From positions 124,001-188,000 of the forward strand of contig DAOTXR010000043.1 in NCBI GenBank assembly GCA_034435375.1: a stretch of DNA of 64,000 bases, given 5' to 3'. Position numbers and translations under genes: made by a program. The DNA comes from DAOTXR01 sp034435375. GTDB taxonomy: Bacteria; Chloroflexota; Anaerolineae; Aggregatilineales; UBA3940. The notes beneath the pieces were generated by a model that searched no databases, was not told the DNA's origin, and saw nothing but the letters and a program-made list of their open reading frames with translations. Of the stretch, positions 33,606 through 42,558 are shown in pieces (the first letter of the stretch is position 1; the number at the start of each line of letters is the position of its first letter).

Positions 33606-34100
33606 TCAGGTTCCGGGAGTGGGTGTCAGTGGTGGCGGAGTGGGGATCGAGCCAGCCACAGGGATCAGCCGAATGTCAACCGGGCCGGCGACCTGTGTTA
33701 CTGCCACCCAGGCTTCGCGCCCACGCGGGGTCTCAACCAGCACCCAGCGCCCCGACGTGTCGCGGCCCCAGATGGTGAGTGGCTCACCGGCGCTGAGCGA
33801 CAGGATCACGTCGAACTCGAGGCCTGGTCCACTGCGCAGGTTAGCGCCGAAGGCCAGAGTCACATCCAGCCCGGCAAAGGGAGTGGGAGTGAAGGTTGCC
33901 GTCGGCGGCGGAGGAGGTGTCTCTGAGGGGATAAAAGTCTGAGTCGGCGTCGGAAAAGGAGTATAGGTGGGCCGGGGAGTGTAGGTCGGCAGGAGAGTAT
34001 AGGTCGGATAGGGGGTGTAGGTAGGCTGGGGAATAGCCAAGGGGCCGCAGGCCGCCAGTAGGAGGACCGCAGCAACGACGACGGGCGCGAATCTCACCAT
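33606..34100 (-). CDS. SH3-domain lipoprotein with a Thr/Pro/Tyr-rich linker
   Basis: 164 residues. Lipobox LLLAACG, then a linker with repeats of the type PTYTPxP (about 26-75), then a bacterial SH3 domain (about 76-145: FGANLRSGPGLEFDVI, WGRDTSGRWVLVETP, REAWVAV). Bacterial SH3 domains commonly bind cell wall or surface targets. Promoter at 34164-34192 (see there). The repeat linker is typical of Chloroflexota lipoproteins, also seen in the 19407 and 53836 proteins. Confidence 0.85.
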   Translation of the reverse strand: MVRFAPVVVAAVLLLAACGPLAIPQPTYTPYPTYTLLPTYTPRPTYTPFPTPTQTFIPSETPPPPPTATFTPTPFAGLDVTLAFGANLRSGPGLEFDVILSLSAGEPLTIWGRDTSGRWVLVETPRGREAWVAVTQVAGPVDIRLIPVAGSIPTPPPLTPTPGT

Positions 34101-34163
34101 ACCCCTCCAACACAGCCTTCAAGGTTCAGTGGCAGCGCTCACAGGTCGGCCACATGCGGGCAG

Positions 34164-34192
34164 ATTGTATCGTGTCCAGCAAGACAGGCCAA
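34164..34192 (-). promoter_or_regulatory. Sigma70-type promoter of the SH3 lipoprotein
   Basis: -35 TTGGCC (34187-34192), 17-nt spacer, -10 TACAAT (34164-34169), minus strand. Leader of about 57 nt before the ATG. Confidence 0.65.
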
Positions 34193-34249
34193 CAAAAACG
34201 ATGGCAGGGCAGGAGCAACAGAGAAGCAGAGAGCCAGAAGCTGAAAACG

Positions 34250-34678
34250 GGCGTCCAAGCCAGCCTGTAAGCCGCGTTCTGTCCAGGGAGAGGAGGCTCC
34301 CCCTCCCATGGGCGGTCATCTCTCTGGGATGCACGTTGCCGCGCACCTCTAGCAGCCTACCCGGGACTCGAATTGGCCGGGCCAATCCCTGGCGGTGCGA
34401 GCAGCACCTCGTCCCTGCTTGGCCTTGCTCCCGATGGGGTTTGCCTGGCCGCCTGTGTCGCCACAGACGCCGGTGCGCTCTTACCGCACCGTTTCACCCT
34501 CGCCGCCATCAACAGGCATGGCCTACTCATGGCGGCAATGCACCTCTCTGTTGCACTATGCCGTCGGGTCACCCCGCCTGGCCGTTAGCCAGCACCGTGC
34601 TCTGTGGAGCGCGGACTTTCCTCAGGCGCAGGCCACTGGGCAGCCTGCGCCCGCGACCGCCCGGCCAGCTTGGACGCA
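34250..34678 (-). ncRNA. rnpB: RNase P RNA (bacterial type A)
   Basis: The catalytic RNA that cleaves 5' leaders off pre-tRNA. On the minus strand the hallmark GAGGAAAGTCCGCGCTCC lies near the 5' end (34606-34623), and the P4 partner ACAGAACGCGGCTTACAG lies near the 3' end. The terminal P1 helix pairs GTCCAAGC with GCTTGGAC (34668-34675 with 34253-34260). The core GGTGAAACGGTGCGGTAAGAGCGCACC is intact. A TATAAT -10 (34685-34690) puts the start near 34678, so the RNA is about 425-430 nt. It is flanked by the SH3 lipoprotein and the GlsB-like gene. The call is secure; the ends are within a few bases. Confidence 0.95.
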
Positions 34679-34684
34679 GTCCTT

Positions 34685-34690
34685 ATTATA
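34685..34690 (-). promoter_or_regulatory. -10 element of the RNase P RNA gene
   Basis: Perfect TATAAT on the minus strand, 7 nt before the likely transcript start. No good -35 at the usual distance. Confidence 0.6.
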
Positions 34691-34789
34691 GCGCATTTTG
34701 CGATCAACCCTTCCTGCCCAAAAGCAAGTTTAGGGCTGCAACGAACCAATGAACCAACCCACGGCACCAAACCCCCTGGAAGACGCTTG

Positions 34790-35047
34790 TCAACGCCTCT
34801 TGATCAGGTTGAGGACAACGAGCAGGACCACCGCGCCGATAACTGACGTGACAAAGTCACCGACCAGACCTCCACCAAGCTGGACGCCAAACAGCCGGAG
34901 GACATAGCCGCCAATCAGGCCGCCAATGATGCCCACGGCCAGATTGGCGACAAACCCATACCCCCGACCCTTGACAATGCGGCCTGCGATGGCTCCGGCC
35001 AAGGCCCCGATCACGATGAAAATGATGAGATTCAGCACCTCTGACAT
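34790..35047 (-). CDS. GlsB/YeaQ/YmgE-family small membrane protein
   Basis: 85 residues, three helices with a Gly-rich start (FIVIGALAGAIAGRIVKGRGYGFVANLAVGIIGGLIGG). The family is also called transglycosylase-associated; members respond to stress in several bacteria. The start at 35047 has GGAGG upstream, better than the ATG 39 nt above. Monocistronic, next to rnpB. Confidence 0.9.
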   Translation of the reverse strand: MSEVLNLIIFIVIGALAGAIAGRIVKGRGYGFVANLAVGIIGGLIGGYVLRLFGVQLGGGLVGDFVTSVIGAVVLLVVLNLIKRR

Positions 35048-35328
35048 GCTCCCTCCTTGCCGCCACGCTCTGAGCAAAACGCACACCCATCGCTATTTTT
35101 AACGCGCCAGGGTGCACAAAGTTGCAGAGAAACGCCTCCACACACCCACGGACCTGACACAGCAGCGCAGCCGTTGAGGCGCGCCCACAGCTCGAAAGTC
35201 TGAGAAACCGAGAGACAGACTCCCTTAGGCCATCCCACAGCACGTTGGGATCGGCAGCGCCGTGGATCATCAAGAGAGGAATAGGGCGGACTGAGGAGCA
35301 ACGCCCGGTATGCTATGGGTCTCTCGGC

Positions 35329-36318
35329 TCACGGCAGAGGATGACGATCAAAGAAGTCCCACAGGACGACGTTAGCATCAATGTCCTGGGAAGTCTGGCC
35401 CATCACTGGATCGACTGGCTCGGAGCCACCAGGCCAGGTGTGACCTCCACCCTCCACAGCATAGAGCGCGACCTCAGCCCCATCCTGGCAGCCGCCATAC
35501 ATGGCATAGTGCACACGCATACCATCTTCCACAGGGTCGATCTCTCCGGTGCGGGCTGGGGCAGAGCCGCACCCATCCAGGTCAATCCACAGGTCCACCA
35601 GGTCTGGGATAGGCAACGCCGGTGGATTTTCCAGGTCGGGATCGTAGAGGATCACGCGGTCGTGGGTGCCATGGATGACAATCACCGGTACGCCGCGAGC
35701 CGGCCTGCACCCGGCAACCGCAGCCGGAGTCATAGAACCGCCCACAGAGCCAAAAGCCGCTATGCGATCAGAGAGCCGGCAGGCCAACCGCAGCGCAAAA
35801 AAGCCGCCCTGCGAATATCCGGCGGCATAAATACGGTCGGCATCGATGGAGAGTTCCTCCTGAAGACGGTCGAGGAGCGCTGAGACGAACAACAGATCGT
35901 CCACATCGGAAGGATATTCCTCGTCTGTCTGCCATTGGCGTAGAAAGCCGTGGGGATAGACGACGATAAATCCTTCCTGATCGGCCAAAGCGTCAATCCC
36001 TGACATGGCGCGGAACTCAACAGCGGTCTGAGTAAAACCATGAAAGGCAAGCACAAGCGGCCACAGGCGGCTGCGGTTGTAGTTGGGAGGAAGGTGAACG
36101 TCGTACCACCGATCCTGCCCTGAAGAGTCAATCGAAGAGCTGTAATCCTCACTGGGCGGCGGCTCAGGCAGCAGGTCAAGAATCAGGAAGCCAGCAGCGA
36201 CGGCTACAAGTAGCACCGCAGCGACAATGCCCAGGAGGCGCATGCGCCGCTGTCGCCGGGCAGTGGCGGCTCCCACTCGTTCCGGCGTAAGAATCTGGTA
36301 ACGGCGACGTCCAAACAT
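35329..36318 (-). CDS. Membrane-anchored alpha/beta-hydrolase, polyhydroxybutyrate-depolymerase/feruloyl-esterase (LpqC-like) family
   Basis: 329 residues. One N-terminal helix (about 25-50) anchors it outside the cell, then a catalytic domain. Oxyanion motif FHGFTQT, nucleophile Ser in AGYSQGG, acid Asp in HGTHDRVILYD, and His in GGGHTWPGG. These fit the LpqC-like group of extracellular ester hydrolases (polyester depolymerase or acetyl/feruloyl esterase); the substrate cannot be told. The start at 36318 has GGAGAGGGAGC directly upstream. The 280 nt upstream of the gene end to the GlsB gene hold nothing I recognise. Confidence 0.85.
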   Translation of the reverse strand: MFGRRRYQILTPERVGAATARRQRRMRLLGIVAAVLLVAVAAGFLILDLLPEPPPSEDYSSSIDSSGQDRWYDVHLPPNYNRSRLWPLVLAFHGFTQTAVEFRAMSGIDALADQEGFIVVYPHGFLRQWQTDEEYPSDVDDLLFVSALLDRLQEELSIDADRIYAAGYSQGGFFALRLACRLSDRIAAFGSVGGSMTPAAVAGCRPARGVPVIVIHGTHDRVILYDPDLENPPALPIPDLVDLWIDLDGCGSAPARTGEIDPVEDGMRVHYAMYGGCQDGAEVALYAVEGGGHTWPGGSEPVDPVMGQTSQDIDANVVLWDFFDRHPLP

Positions 36319-36427
36319 GCTCCCTCTCCTCAACAGGGCATCTCAGAGCAAAATCGACTCCAGGTGCCGTCGGACGACCTGCCTCTATTGTCCACGCAAA
36401 CAGGCAAGATTCAATGCGGCAAGCAGA

Positions 36428-36877
36428 CTATTCAACCACATTTAGACGGGTCAGCAGCAGGTCGAGCAGGCCAGTTGGGTAGAGCGGGACCGAGTTTTCT
36501 TGGAAGAGCGTCCACGACCGCCACACGACTCGGCGCGGCGCACGGGGGCGATCGAGGCGCGGAAACGACTCGCGGGCATAGAGAGATGGATCGGCAAAGG
36601 AGGCTTCGTAGACCAAGACAACTTCGTGACCAGGCTCCCCGGCGTAAGTAAAGAGGTTCTCCAGCGTGCCCAGGTAACGCACCCCCGTGACCACCACGCC
36701 AACCTCCTCAAGAAACTCGCGGGCGACGGTCTCCGCACCACGCTCACCGAACTCAATCGAGCCGCCGGGCGGGCGAAAGAACGGCGCCCCAGTGACGGGA
36801 TCATAGCACTCGGAGACAAGGAGCTGATTCCCTTTGAGGACTACACCGAGCGCGATCAGGCGGGGAGATGGACTCAC
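36428..36877 (-). CDS. Nudix hydrolase
   Basis: 149 residues. Intact Nudix box GGSIEFGERGAETVAREFLEEVGVV (GX5EX7REX2EEXG). These enzymes cleave nucleoside-diphosphate derivatives; the substrate is not predictable. It precedes the sugar-related genes on the minus strand with its own start, and is separated from the next gene by 13 nt. Confidence 0.92.
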   Translation of the reverse strand: MSPSPRLIALGVVLKGNQLLVSECYDPVTGAPFFRPPGGSIEFGERGAETVAREFLEEVGVVVTGVRYLGTLENLFTYAGEPGHEVVLVYEASFADPSLYARESFPRLDRPRAPRRVVWRSWTLFQENSVPLYPTGLLDLLLTRLNVVE

Positions 36878-36890
36878 GCTGAAACCCCGT

Positions 36891-37460
36891 TCAGTTCAAG
36901 GGGGGGAGACTGTCAAGGGTATGCGTGTAGGTGAACTCACGCACACGACGCTCACGGACGATCCGCGCAGGAACGCCTGCTACTATCGTGAACGGTGGAA
37001 CGTCTTGGGTCACCACGGCGCCGGCAGCGACAACCGCCCCTTCCCCAATGGTCACCCCCGGCAGGATCATGGCCCGCGAGCCGATAAAAGCCCGGCTGCC
37101 GATGGTGATAGGAGCATTGCGGCGTGTAAGCGCCGGATCGTCGGGATCGTGGTCGGAGGTGTAGAGGTCAACATTGTGGCCGCACACCACGTAATCGCCG
37201 ATGGTAATCGGCGCCCCGGCGACAAAAAAGGTGCGCGGGAAGGAACATCCTCGGCCTATGACGATCTGGTGGATTTTGTCGCCTACGAAACGGCATCCCA
37301 TCCACAAGGCGGTATCCGGGCCGATGGACATCCCACCAACCGTTCGGAAATACCACAGTCGAAAGCGAATGAACGGCAGCCAGCTCACAATGTGGTTCAG
37401 CGCGTAGACTTTGACCAATTGGTACAGCCAGGTGCTGACCCAGTCTCGCAATTTCCTCAT
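36891..37460 (-). CDS. Hexapeptide-repeat (left-handed beta-helix) acyltransferase
   Basis: 189 residues. After a helical N-terminal stretch come hexapeptide repeats ([LIV]-G-x4: IVIGRG, ITIGDYVVCG, ITIGSRAFIG, VTIGEGAVVAAGAVV) and the catalytic His in DHDPDD. The family includes sugar and antibiotic O-acetyltransferases. It lies between a Nudix gene and an FkbM methyltransferase, so it probably modifies a surface glycan. The ATG has AGGGAG upstream. Confidence 0.87.
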   Translation of the reverse strand: MRKLRDWVSTWLYQLVKVYALNHIVSWLPFIRFRLWYFRTVGGMSIGPDTALWMGCRFVGDKIHQIVIGRGCSFPRTFFVAGAPITIGDYVVCGHNVDLYTSDHDPDDPALTRRNAPITIGSRAFIGSRAMILPGVTIGEGAVVAAGAVVTQDVPPFTIVAGVPARIVRERRVREFTYTHTLDSLPPLN

Positions 37461-37498
37461 GTCTCCCTCGGCAAAGGTCAGCCCAGTTACCCTCTATC

Positions 37499-38425
37499 TC
37501 ACACCAACTCGTTGGGGAATGGGTAAAGATTGGCATAGTGAGACGGAAGCGACAGCCCAAGACCACCCTCCGAGCCAGCCAGAGTCGGCAGCCGGGATGG
37601 ATGGACAGCCATGACTTGGACGTGCCCCACCGATAGATCGTCGTCGTCAGACAGGCGGAGGGCAATTTCGTCTCTTAGCCTGAACAGGATATAACCCGCT
37701 TCGTGAAACGTGCGCGCCATACCAGCCACATCGTCGCGCGACAGAACAGCCGGGTGCATCTCAATCACCAGGATGCCATATCGGCCCGCCCGGAGGCCGT
37801 CCTTCATTCCGATCAGCGCCTGCGCCTCGCCCCCCTCGATATCAACTTTGACAACATCGACCTGCCGAATGCCGGACTCCTCACAATAGGCATCCAGAGC
37901 CACCGTTTCAACCGTGACCAGACGGTCGGTGTAGGGAACCCTGACTCGGCTGGAAGCTCCTGGCTCAAAGGCAGTGCGGACGTAGAAGGACAGCGTGCCC
38001 GATCCATCGCTGACCGCCTTCGGAATCAGGTGCACATTATCGAAGTGATTGAGGTCAATATTGAGCTGGTATTGTTTCTGCATGCGGGGGTTCGACTCAA
38101 AGGCATAAATATGGGCCGTGGGAGGTGCGTGGCGGCGGGCCATCAACGAGAAGTAGCCGCAGTGCGCTCCCACATCAAACACCGTGCCGGCCTGGCTGGT
38201 CAGGTAGGCCCACCAACGCGAAAGTTCCGGGTCCCAGACGCCGTTCAGCGCCACATTGACCTGGAGAACGTCGCTCAGATCAAGCGCCAGCCGGTAGCCA
38301 TCGAATGTCACGTAACACCAGCGGGGATGTGGAAAGGCAGCGACCAGAAAGCGAGCCAGCAGGTAGGGGACAGACCTGCCGTGCCAGAAACGCACCCAAC
38401 GGGCATAGGCCCTGCACAACCCCAT
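37499..38425 (-). CDS. FkbM-family methyltransferase
   Basis: 308 residues. SAM-binding motif VFDVGAHCGYFSLMA and the FkbM blocks AFESNPRMQKQYQLNI, PKAVSDGSGTLSFYV and VDVVKVDIEGGEAQALIGM are all present. FkbM enzymes methylate sugar or polyketide hydroxyls; in a sugar cluster this suggests O-methylation of a polysaccharide. AGGAG lies 8 nt before the ATG. Confidence 0.9.
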   Translation of the reverse strand: MGLCRAYARWVRFWHGRSVPYLLARFLVAAFPHPRWCYVTFDGYRLALDLSDVLQVNVALNGVWDPELSRWWAYLTSQAGTVFDVGAHCGYFSLMARRHAPPTAHIYAFESNPRMQKQYQLNIDLNHFDNVHLIPKAVSDGSGTLSFYVRTAFEPGASSRVRVPYTDRLVTVETVALDAYCEESGIRQVDVVKVDIEGGEAQALIGMKDGLRAGRYGILVIEMHPAVLSRDDVAGMARTFHEAGYILFRLRDEIALRLSDDDDLSVGHVQVMAVHPSRLPTLAGSEGGLGLSLPSHYANLYPFPNELV

Positions 38426-38480
38426 AAAAATTGCTCCTCTTGTGAAAAGACCGCGCCAGCCCTCCAGCAGCGTAGGCTGC

Positions 38481-40154
38481 TTACTCCAGATAGCCCAGGT
38501 CGCGCAACTGTTCGATGATCAGCTGTTCTTCGTGAGCCGAAAGGCCGCTGTGCGCCGCGGCGCTCTGCTTCAGAGCCGGATCGTCGACCTTCCGAACCGA
38601 GTTGGCTGCCCGGTGGGCATCAACAAGGACTTCTTGAACCACCTGGCCCGTCATCCCGGTGGGGACAGGCAGACCAAGCGCATGGAGCATGGTCGGTGCC
38701 ACGTTTTCAATGGATGTGGAAGCAATCATAGCGCCGGAGCGGAAGGCCGGGCCGGCAAACAGCACAATCCCATTGAAATGATGATCTCCACGGCTCCAAT
38801 GGGGGGGCCTGACGAAAGCACTGCGCCCTATGCGCAAACGCCATTCTTCAGGGCCGAAGAAGTAGCGATTGCTGGTATAACGGTCATCACGGAAACGCAA
38901 CAACAGGTCGGGGGCCTCTTCCAACCAGGGGCCGCTGTAGACCTGCTCACGCCGGTACACACCCTCGAACACCGGTTGGCCGGTCTCAGGGTCTTTCACT
39001 GCCAGCAGTTCAGCTATTAGGCGCTCAACCAGCCTCTCATATTCGGCGCCAGGCTGGACCGTCCCGTGCGCGAAGCGGCCTGACGTGTTGATATAGATTG
39101 CGTTGTGAGCATTGGAGAACGCTCGCGTGCGCGACCACACGATCTGCTGACCCAAATGAAGCCCCGTATTAAACCTGTTCTCGCGGACGATCTCGGCCAC
39201 GCTCGCATCTTCATCTCTCAAGACGACTTTGCGAGGTTGGCTGATAGCTCCCGACAGATACACCAGGCGGGATTTCAGCCAGCTCGACGGCGTGACTGCC
39301 AGATAACCATGCCAGTGCAGCCATTCGTTGACGTAGAAGACCTTGTCTTTGGCGCAAAACCCATGGTCGGATACGACCGCAAGCTGAGTGTCTGGGCCAA
39401 CCCATGCTAGCACGCGCCCGATCTGCTCATCCAGGGCGCGGAAATAACGGATAACCTCCGCCTGCTCAGGCGTCAGCGAGGGTAGCTGAGCATCTGACGC
39501 CGTATGTATGCCATGCCCCAGAAAATGGCTGATCCGGTCAGGGCCAGTGAACACGACAATCAGGTCATCTAGAGTGTAACGATCCAGCAGCCACAACAAG
39601 ACATCGGTCCGCCTGGCTTCCATCCCAATCTGCTCGTCGATCAACTGCCTGTATTCGTCCGGCCCATACTCGGTGAGCTGGATGTTGAGCTTGTTGTACT
39701 CGCCCAGCCGGGCCTCGATCTCAGGTTTTAGCTCAGGGGGATAGCACCAGGGCGAAGCCGGGCTGGGGGTTCCCACACTGCATACCACAAAGCCGTTGAC
39801 AGGATCAGGAGGGTAAGAGAAGGGCACATCAAACACGCCCACCCGCCGACCGGCATCGCTGAGACGAGACCACAGGGTCTGATCGGGCACCTCGGCGTTG
39901 CTCCACATCCTGAGGTTATACTGGCGATCCAGCACCCCCCAGTCGAAAAAACCGTGGTGGCCGGGATTTTTGCCAGTAGCAAAAGTAGTCCAGGCCGGGC
40001 CAGTAATGGGAGGGAAACACGAGGTCAGGATACCGCGAGCGCCGCGCTCCACCAACCTGCCTAAATTGGGCATGACGCCCAGGTCGATCAAGGGCAAGAG
40101 CACATCCCACGTGCCACCATCTAGCCCCAGAATCAGCGATTTGAGTGTCTGCAT
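38481..40154 (-). CDS. Alkaline-phosphatase-superfamily (type I phosphodiesterase/nucleotide pyrophosphatase-like) enzyme
   Basis: About 557 residues, no signal peptide seen. Metal-site motifs of the superfamily are present: LGLDGGTWD, PAWTTFATGKNPGHHGFFDW with the nucleophilic Thr, DRISHFLGHG and VVSDHGF. Related proteins act as phosphodiesterases or as transferases on glycolipids. It lies between the methyltransferase and the flippase, so a role in surface glycan phosphorylation or head-group transfer is possible but not shown. The end is a conserved helical tail (EEQLIIEQLRDLGYLE), also found in other members of this group. Confidence 0.85.
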   Translation of the reverse strand: MQTLKSLILGLDGGTWDVLLPLIDLGVMPNLGRLVERGARGILTSCFPPITGPAWTTFATGKNPGHHGFFDWGVLDRQYNLRMWSNAEVPDQTLWSRLSDAGRRVGVFDVPFSYPPDPVNGFVVCSVGTPSPASPWCYPPELKPEIEARLGEYNKLNIQLTEYGPDEYRQLIDEQIGMEARRTDVLLWLLDRYTLDDLIVVFTGPDRISHFLGHGIHTASDAQLPSLTPEQAEVIRYFRALDEQIGRVLAWVGPDTQLAVVSDHGFCAKDKVFYVNEWLHWHGYLAVTPSSWLKSRLVYLSGAISQPRKVVLRDEDASVAEIVRENRFNTGLHLGQQIVWSRTRAFSNAHNAIYINTSGRFAHGTVQPGAEYERLVERLIAELLAVKDPETGQPVFEGVYRREQVYSGPWLEEAPDLLLRFRDDRYTSNRYFFGPEEWRLRIGRSAFVRPPHWSRGDHHFNGIVLFAGPAFRSGAMIASTSIENVAPTMLHALGLPVPTGMTGQVVQEVLVDAHRAANSVRKVDDPALKQSAAAHSGLSAHEEQLIIEQLRDLGYLE

Positions 40155-40206
40155 TATCCAGAGATCTCCCTCAACGCACAAGGCGGTAGTCCTTGCAACG
40201 TACCAT

Positions 40207-40370
40207 TCAGGAGTTACGCAGTTGAAGCATCAGAGCGAACCTCACTCCCGTCTGCGACGACTTAAGCCATTGCAAACGCCCCTCCTCCACCAGTGAAGAG
40301 GGGGGCGACCGAGCACAGCGAGATCGGAGGGTGAGGCTTACAGCCGTCCGCCGCGTAAGTCTTAACCTTA
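40207..40370. repeat. Possible remnant of a small mobile element (MITE-like)
   Basis: A gene-free 160-bp piece with related but imperfect ends in inverted order: CAGGAGTTACGCAG (40208-40221) and, read from the other strand, TAAGACTTACGCGG (ending near 40351). Next to them are AACCTCACTCCCG and, inverted, AGCCTCACCCTCCG. A hairpin lies in the middle (40277-40307). No transposase. Sequence identity of the ends is only partial. Confidence 0.35.
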
Positions 40371-40404
40371 TGAAGGTCCCCTGCTGCCTTGTGCTGCCGT
40401 CTAC

Positions 40405-41937
40405 TCAGTCCGAAACGTGGGGCCGATTATGTCGTGCTGCCCTGAAACTGTCAAGAACCAGCGCCAGCACCTCGATTGTACGCTGACGCTCCAAAAGGCC
40501 GATGGCGGCGCCAAACACCGCCGTGGCCAGCACACCTTTGGCCAGCAAAGTCACGACCACACCGCCATGGATCAGGGAACCCACGCCGATCAGCAGCGGC
40601 GTCAACAGGCTGGTCAACACGATAGGCAGGAGAAAGAGCGCATATCCACGCATCTCCAGGAAATGGGAAACATACCTGTGCGACAGAAGATACCCAATGA
40701 CCATCATCAGGCTGACAGCCACTGAAGCCCCCTCGGCGCCCCAAAAGTAGACGGCAGGTGGGCCTAGCAGTACCAGGATGACGCTCTGCACGATCATACA
40801 GGTCCGGACCTGCTTCTCCCTGCGAACAGCGATCAGCAGTTGAGCATTGTTTTGATATAAGGGCCGACACAGCATGTACAGCGCCATCAACCGCACAAGC
40901 CAGGGAACTGCCGGCCAGTTGGGGCCAAGCAGGATGAACACGATCTCCTCACCGGCTGCCAACAGCACAGCGGTAGACAACGCGATAATACGCACCAGCA
41001 GCCACGTGCTCAACTCGTAGACACGAAACAACATCTCACGGCTGACGGCGCGGCTCTCGGCATACATAGGGAGGGCAATCCCACCAATGATTCCTGCAAA
41101 GACATCCATGGGCAATTTAGCCAGCGAACCGGCCTTTGAGTAGAAGCCAAGCTCAGCAGTGTTCCGCAGGTTCCCAACGAGCCAGTCGCCCAACTGAAAA
41201 GTCACCTTGCCCAGAAGGCCGTTGATCCAGGTGGTCACACCAAACGAAAGCACGTCGCGGGCAATCACGCCATCCCAGGCCACCACAGGACGCCATCCTG
41301 TGACCAGCCAGGCCCCGATACCTAACGCCAACGGTGGGATCATGGCATCCAGCAGCAGAGCCAGCAAGGGGTAGCCGAGAAAAGCAGCCGCTACGCTCAA
41401 TCCCAGTGCAATGAGCGTCCCGATCAACGTCAGCCACATCAATTCCCGCTGGCGGATGTCCCGGTGCAGGATGTACAGCGGCGAGGAGGTTAAGGCGGTG
41501 ATCAGTTGAAGCCCTTGAAGGGCAAAGATGGCCTGCCAGATGAGTCGTGAGGTCATCCCCGGCAGGAGCCAATAGAGCACAGCGGTAATCACCATCCCTG
41601 ACAGAGCAGCAACAGCTTCGAAAACGTACTGGATAGTCAGTCGAACCGCGCTACGGGCGGGATCGCTGATCACAACCCCCCGCAGTTCAACACGAAGAAC
41701 ATTCAGGAAAGAGACCCAGGCGCCGGCTATCGTTACAATGCCGAAGTAGTCGGGTGAAACCAGGCGGGCCAGGATAGGCGTCTTGATGATGCCGAGAGCA
41801 ATGACGGAATACTGAGCGATGCCCAGGTAAATTGTCCCGTGCAACACTCGCCGGGCCAGGGCGGCACGTGTGGAAGGCGTCGGTTGATCGACAGACAGAG
41901 GAGATACAGCAGGCTGGGCCTGCGGCTGGTCTTCCAC
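40405..41937 (-). CDS. Polysaccharide flippase (Wzx/MurJ-like, MATE superfamily)
   Basis: 510 residues with about 12-14 membrane helices. The N-terminal block YLGIAQYSVIALGIIKTPILARLVSPDYFGIVTIA is the common oligosaccharide-flippase start, and the pattern (REMLFRVYELSTWLLVRI) repeats in the second half. It should move lipid-linked oligosaccharides across the membrane. The GTG start has GGAG 9 nt upstream. It is the last gene of the surface-glycan group on the minus strand. Confidence 0.88.
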   Translation of the reverse strand: MEDQPQAQPAVSPLSVDQPTPSTRAALARRVLHGTIYLGIAQYSVIALGIIKTPILARLVSPDYFGIVTIAGAWVSFLNVLRVELRGVVISDPARSAVRLTIQYVFEAVAALSGMVITAVLYWLLPGMTSRLIWQAIFALQGLQLITALTSSPLYILHRDIRQRELMWLTLIGTLIALGLSVAAAFLGYPLLALLLDAMIPPLALGIGAWLVTGWRPVVAWDGVIARDVLSFGVTTWINGLLGKVTFQLGDWLVGNLRNTAELGFYSKAGSLAKLPMDVFAGIIGGIALPMYAESRAVSREMLFRVYELSTWLLVRIIALSTAVLLAAGEEIVFILLGPNWPAVPWLVRLMALYMLCRPLYQNNAQLLIAVRREKQVRTCMIVQSVILVLLGPPAVYFWGAEGASVAVSLMMVIGYLLSHRYVSHFLEMRGYALFLLPIVLTSLLTPLLIGVGSLIHGGVVVTLLAKGVLATAVFGAAIGLLERQRTIEVLALVLDSFRAARHNRPHVSD

Positions 41938-42104
41938 GGGCTACATCTCCCATCAATGAACATGAGCGGAGGCACCGCGCGGGGCAGTATACCATCCCGG
42001 CGGCATCTTGCACACATCACCGGAAAGATGGGAAGGAGGCGATCAGAAGTAGATCGACAGAATCATGCAGATAGCCCTGCCTGCACCCTGAGTAAGGCAA
42101 ATGC

Positions 42105-42120
42105 GCGTCTGGCCAGACGC
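42105..42120 (-). terminator. Perfect 16-bp palindrome after the CheY-like gene
   Basis: GCGTCTGGCCAGACGC, 20 nt past the stop, followed on the minus strand by GCATTTGCC. A terminator-like hairpin with a very small loop and a weak T-tract. Confidence 0.4.
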
Positions 42121-42139
42121 ACCTCTAGGGGCGACAGGC

Positions 42140-42526
42140 TCACTCTGTGGCTTCCAGCCCGATCTGCTTGAGGATGTGATTGATCAGAACCTTAGGCGCA
42201 ACCGGCTTGACCAAGTACAGATTGACCCCTAACTCCTCGGCATAGTTGCGCATCACCGATTGCTCGTGCGCGGTGAGGATGATAATCGGCGTCCTCTGGT
42301 CTGCGGGTTCAGAGGCACGAATGCGCTCCACCACATCGTAGCCGTCGATTCCAGGCATTGCAATATCGATGATAGCAAGGTCCGGTTTCTGCTCTCGGAA
42401 GATACGGAGACCCATGTCACCGTCAGAAGCAGACAGGACTTCGAGATCGGCTCTGGTCAGGGCCAATTTGAGCATCTCCAGGATTGTCCTGTCGTCGTCG
42501 ATGATGAGGACGCGTGCTTTTGCCAT
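42140..42526 (-). CDS. CheY-like single-domain response regulator
   Basis: 128 residues, only a receiver domain. Acidic pocket IIDDDR near the start, phospho-acceptor Asp in AIIDIAMPG, Thr in IILTAHEQ and Lys in YLVKP: all needed residues are intact. No output domain, so it acts by protein contact or as a phosphate shuttle. It may serve the 2966 kinase or another, but nothing in the sequence proves that. AGGAGA lies 8 nt before the ATG. Confidence 0.94.
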   Translation of the reverse strand: MAKARVLIIDDDRTILEMLKLALTRADLEVLSASDGDMGLRIFREQKPDLAIIDIAMPGIDGYDVVERIRASEPADQRTPIIILTAHEQSVMRNYAEELGVNLYLVKPVAPKVLINHILKQIGLEATE

Positions 42527-42558
42527 GATTCCGTCTCCTGATAGGCTGCAAGTCAGGT

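Noticed and set aside
34129..34752. Overlapping open frames across the RNase P RNA
   Set aside because: The region is a structured RNA; the frames have low-complexity composition.
40182..40404. Complete insertion sequence at the flippase end
   Set aside because: No transposase frame and only partly matching ends, so it is listed only as a possible remnant.
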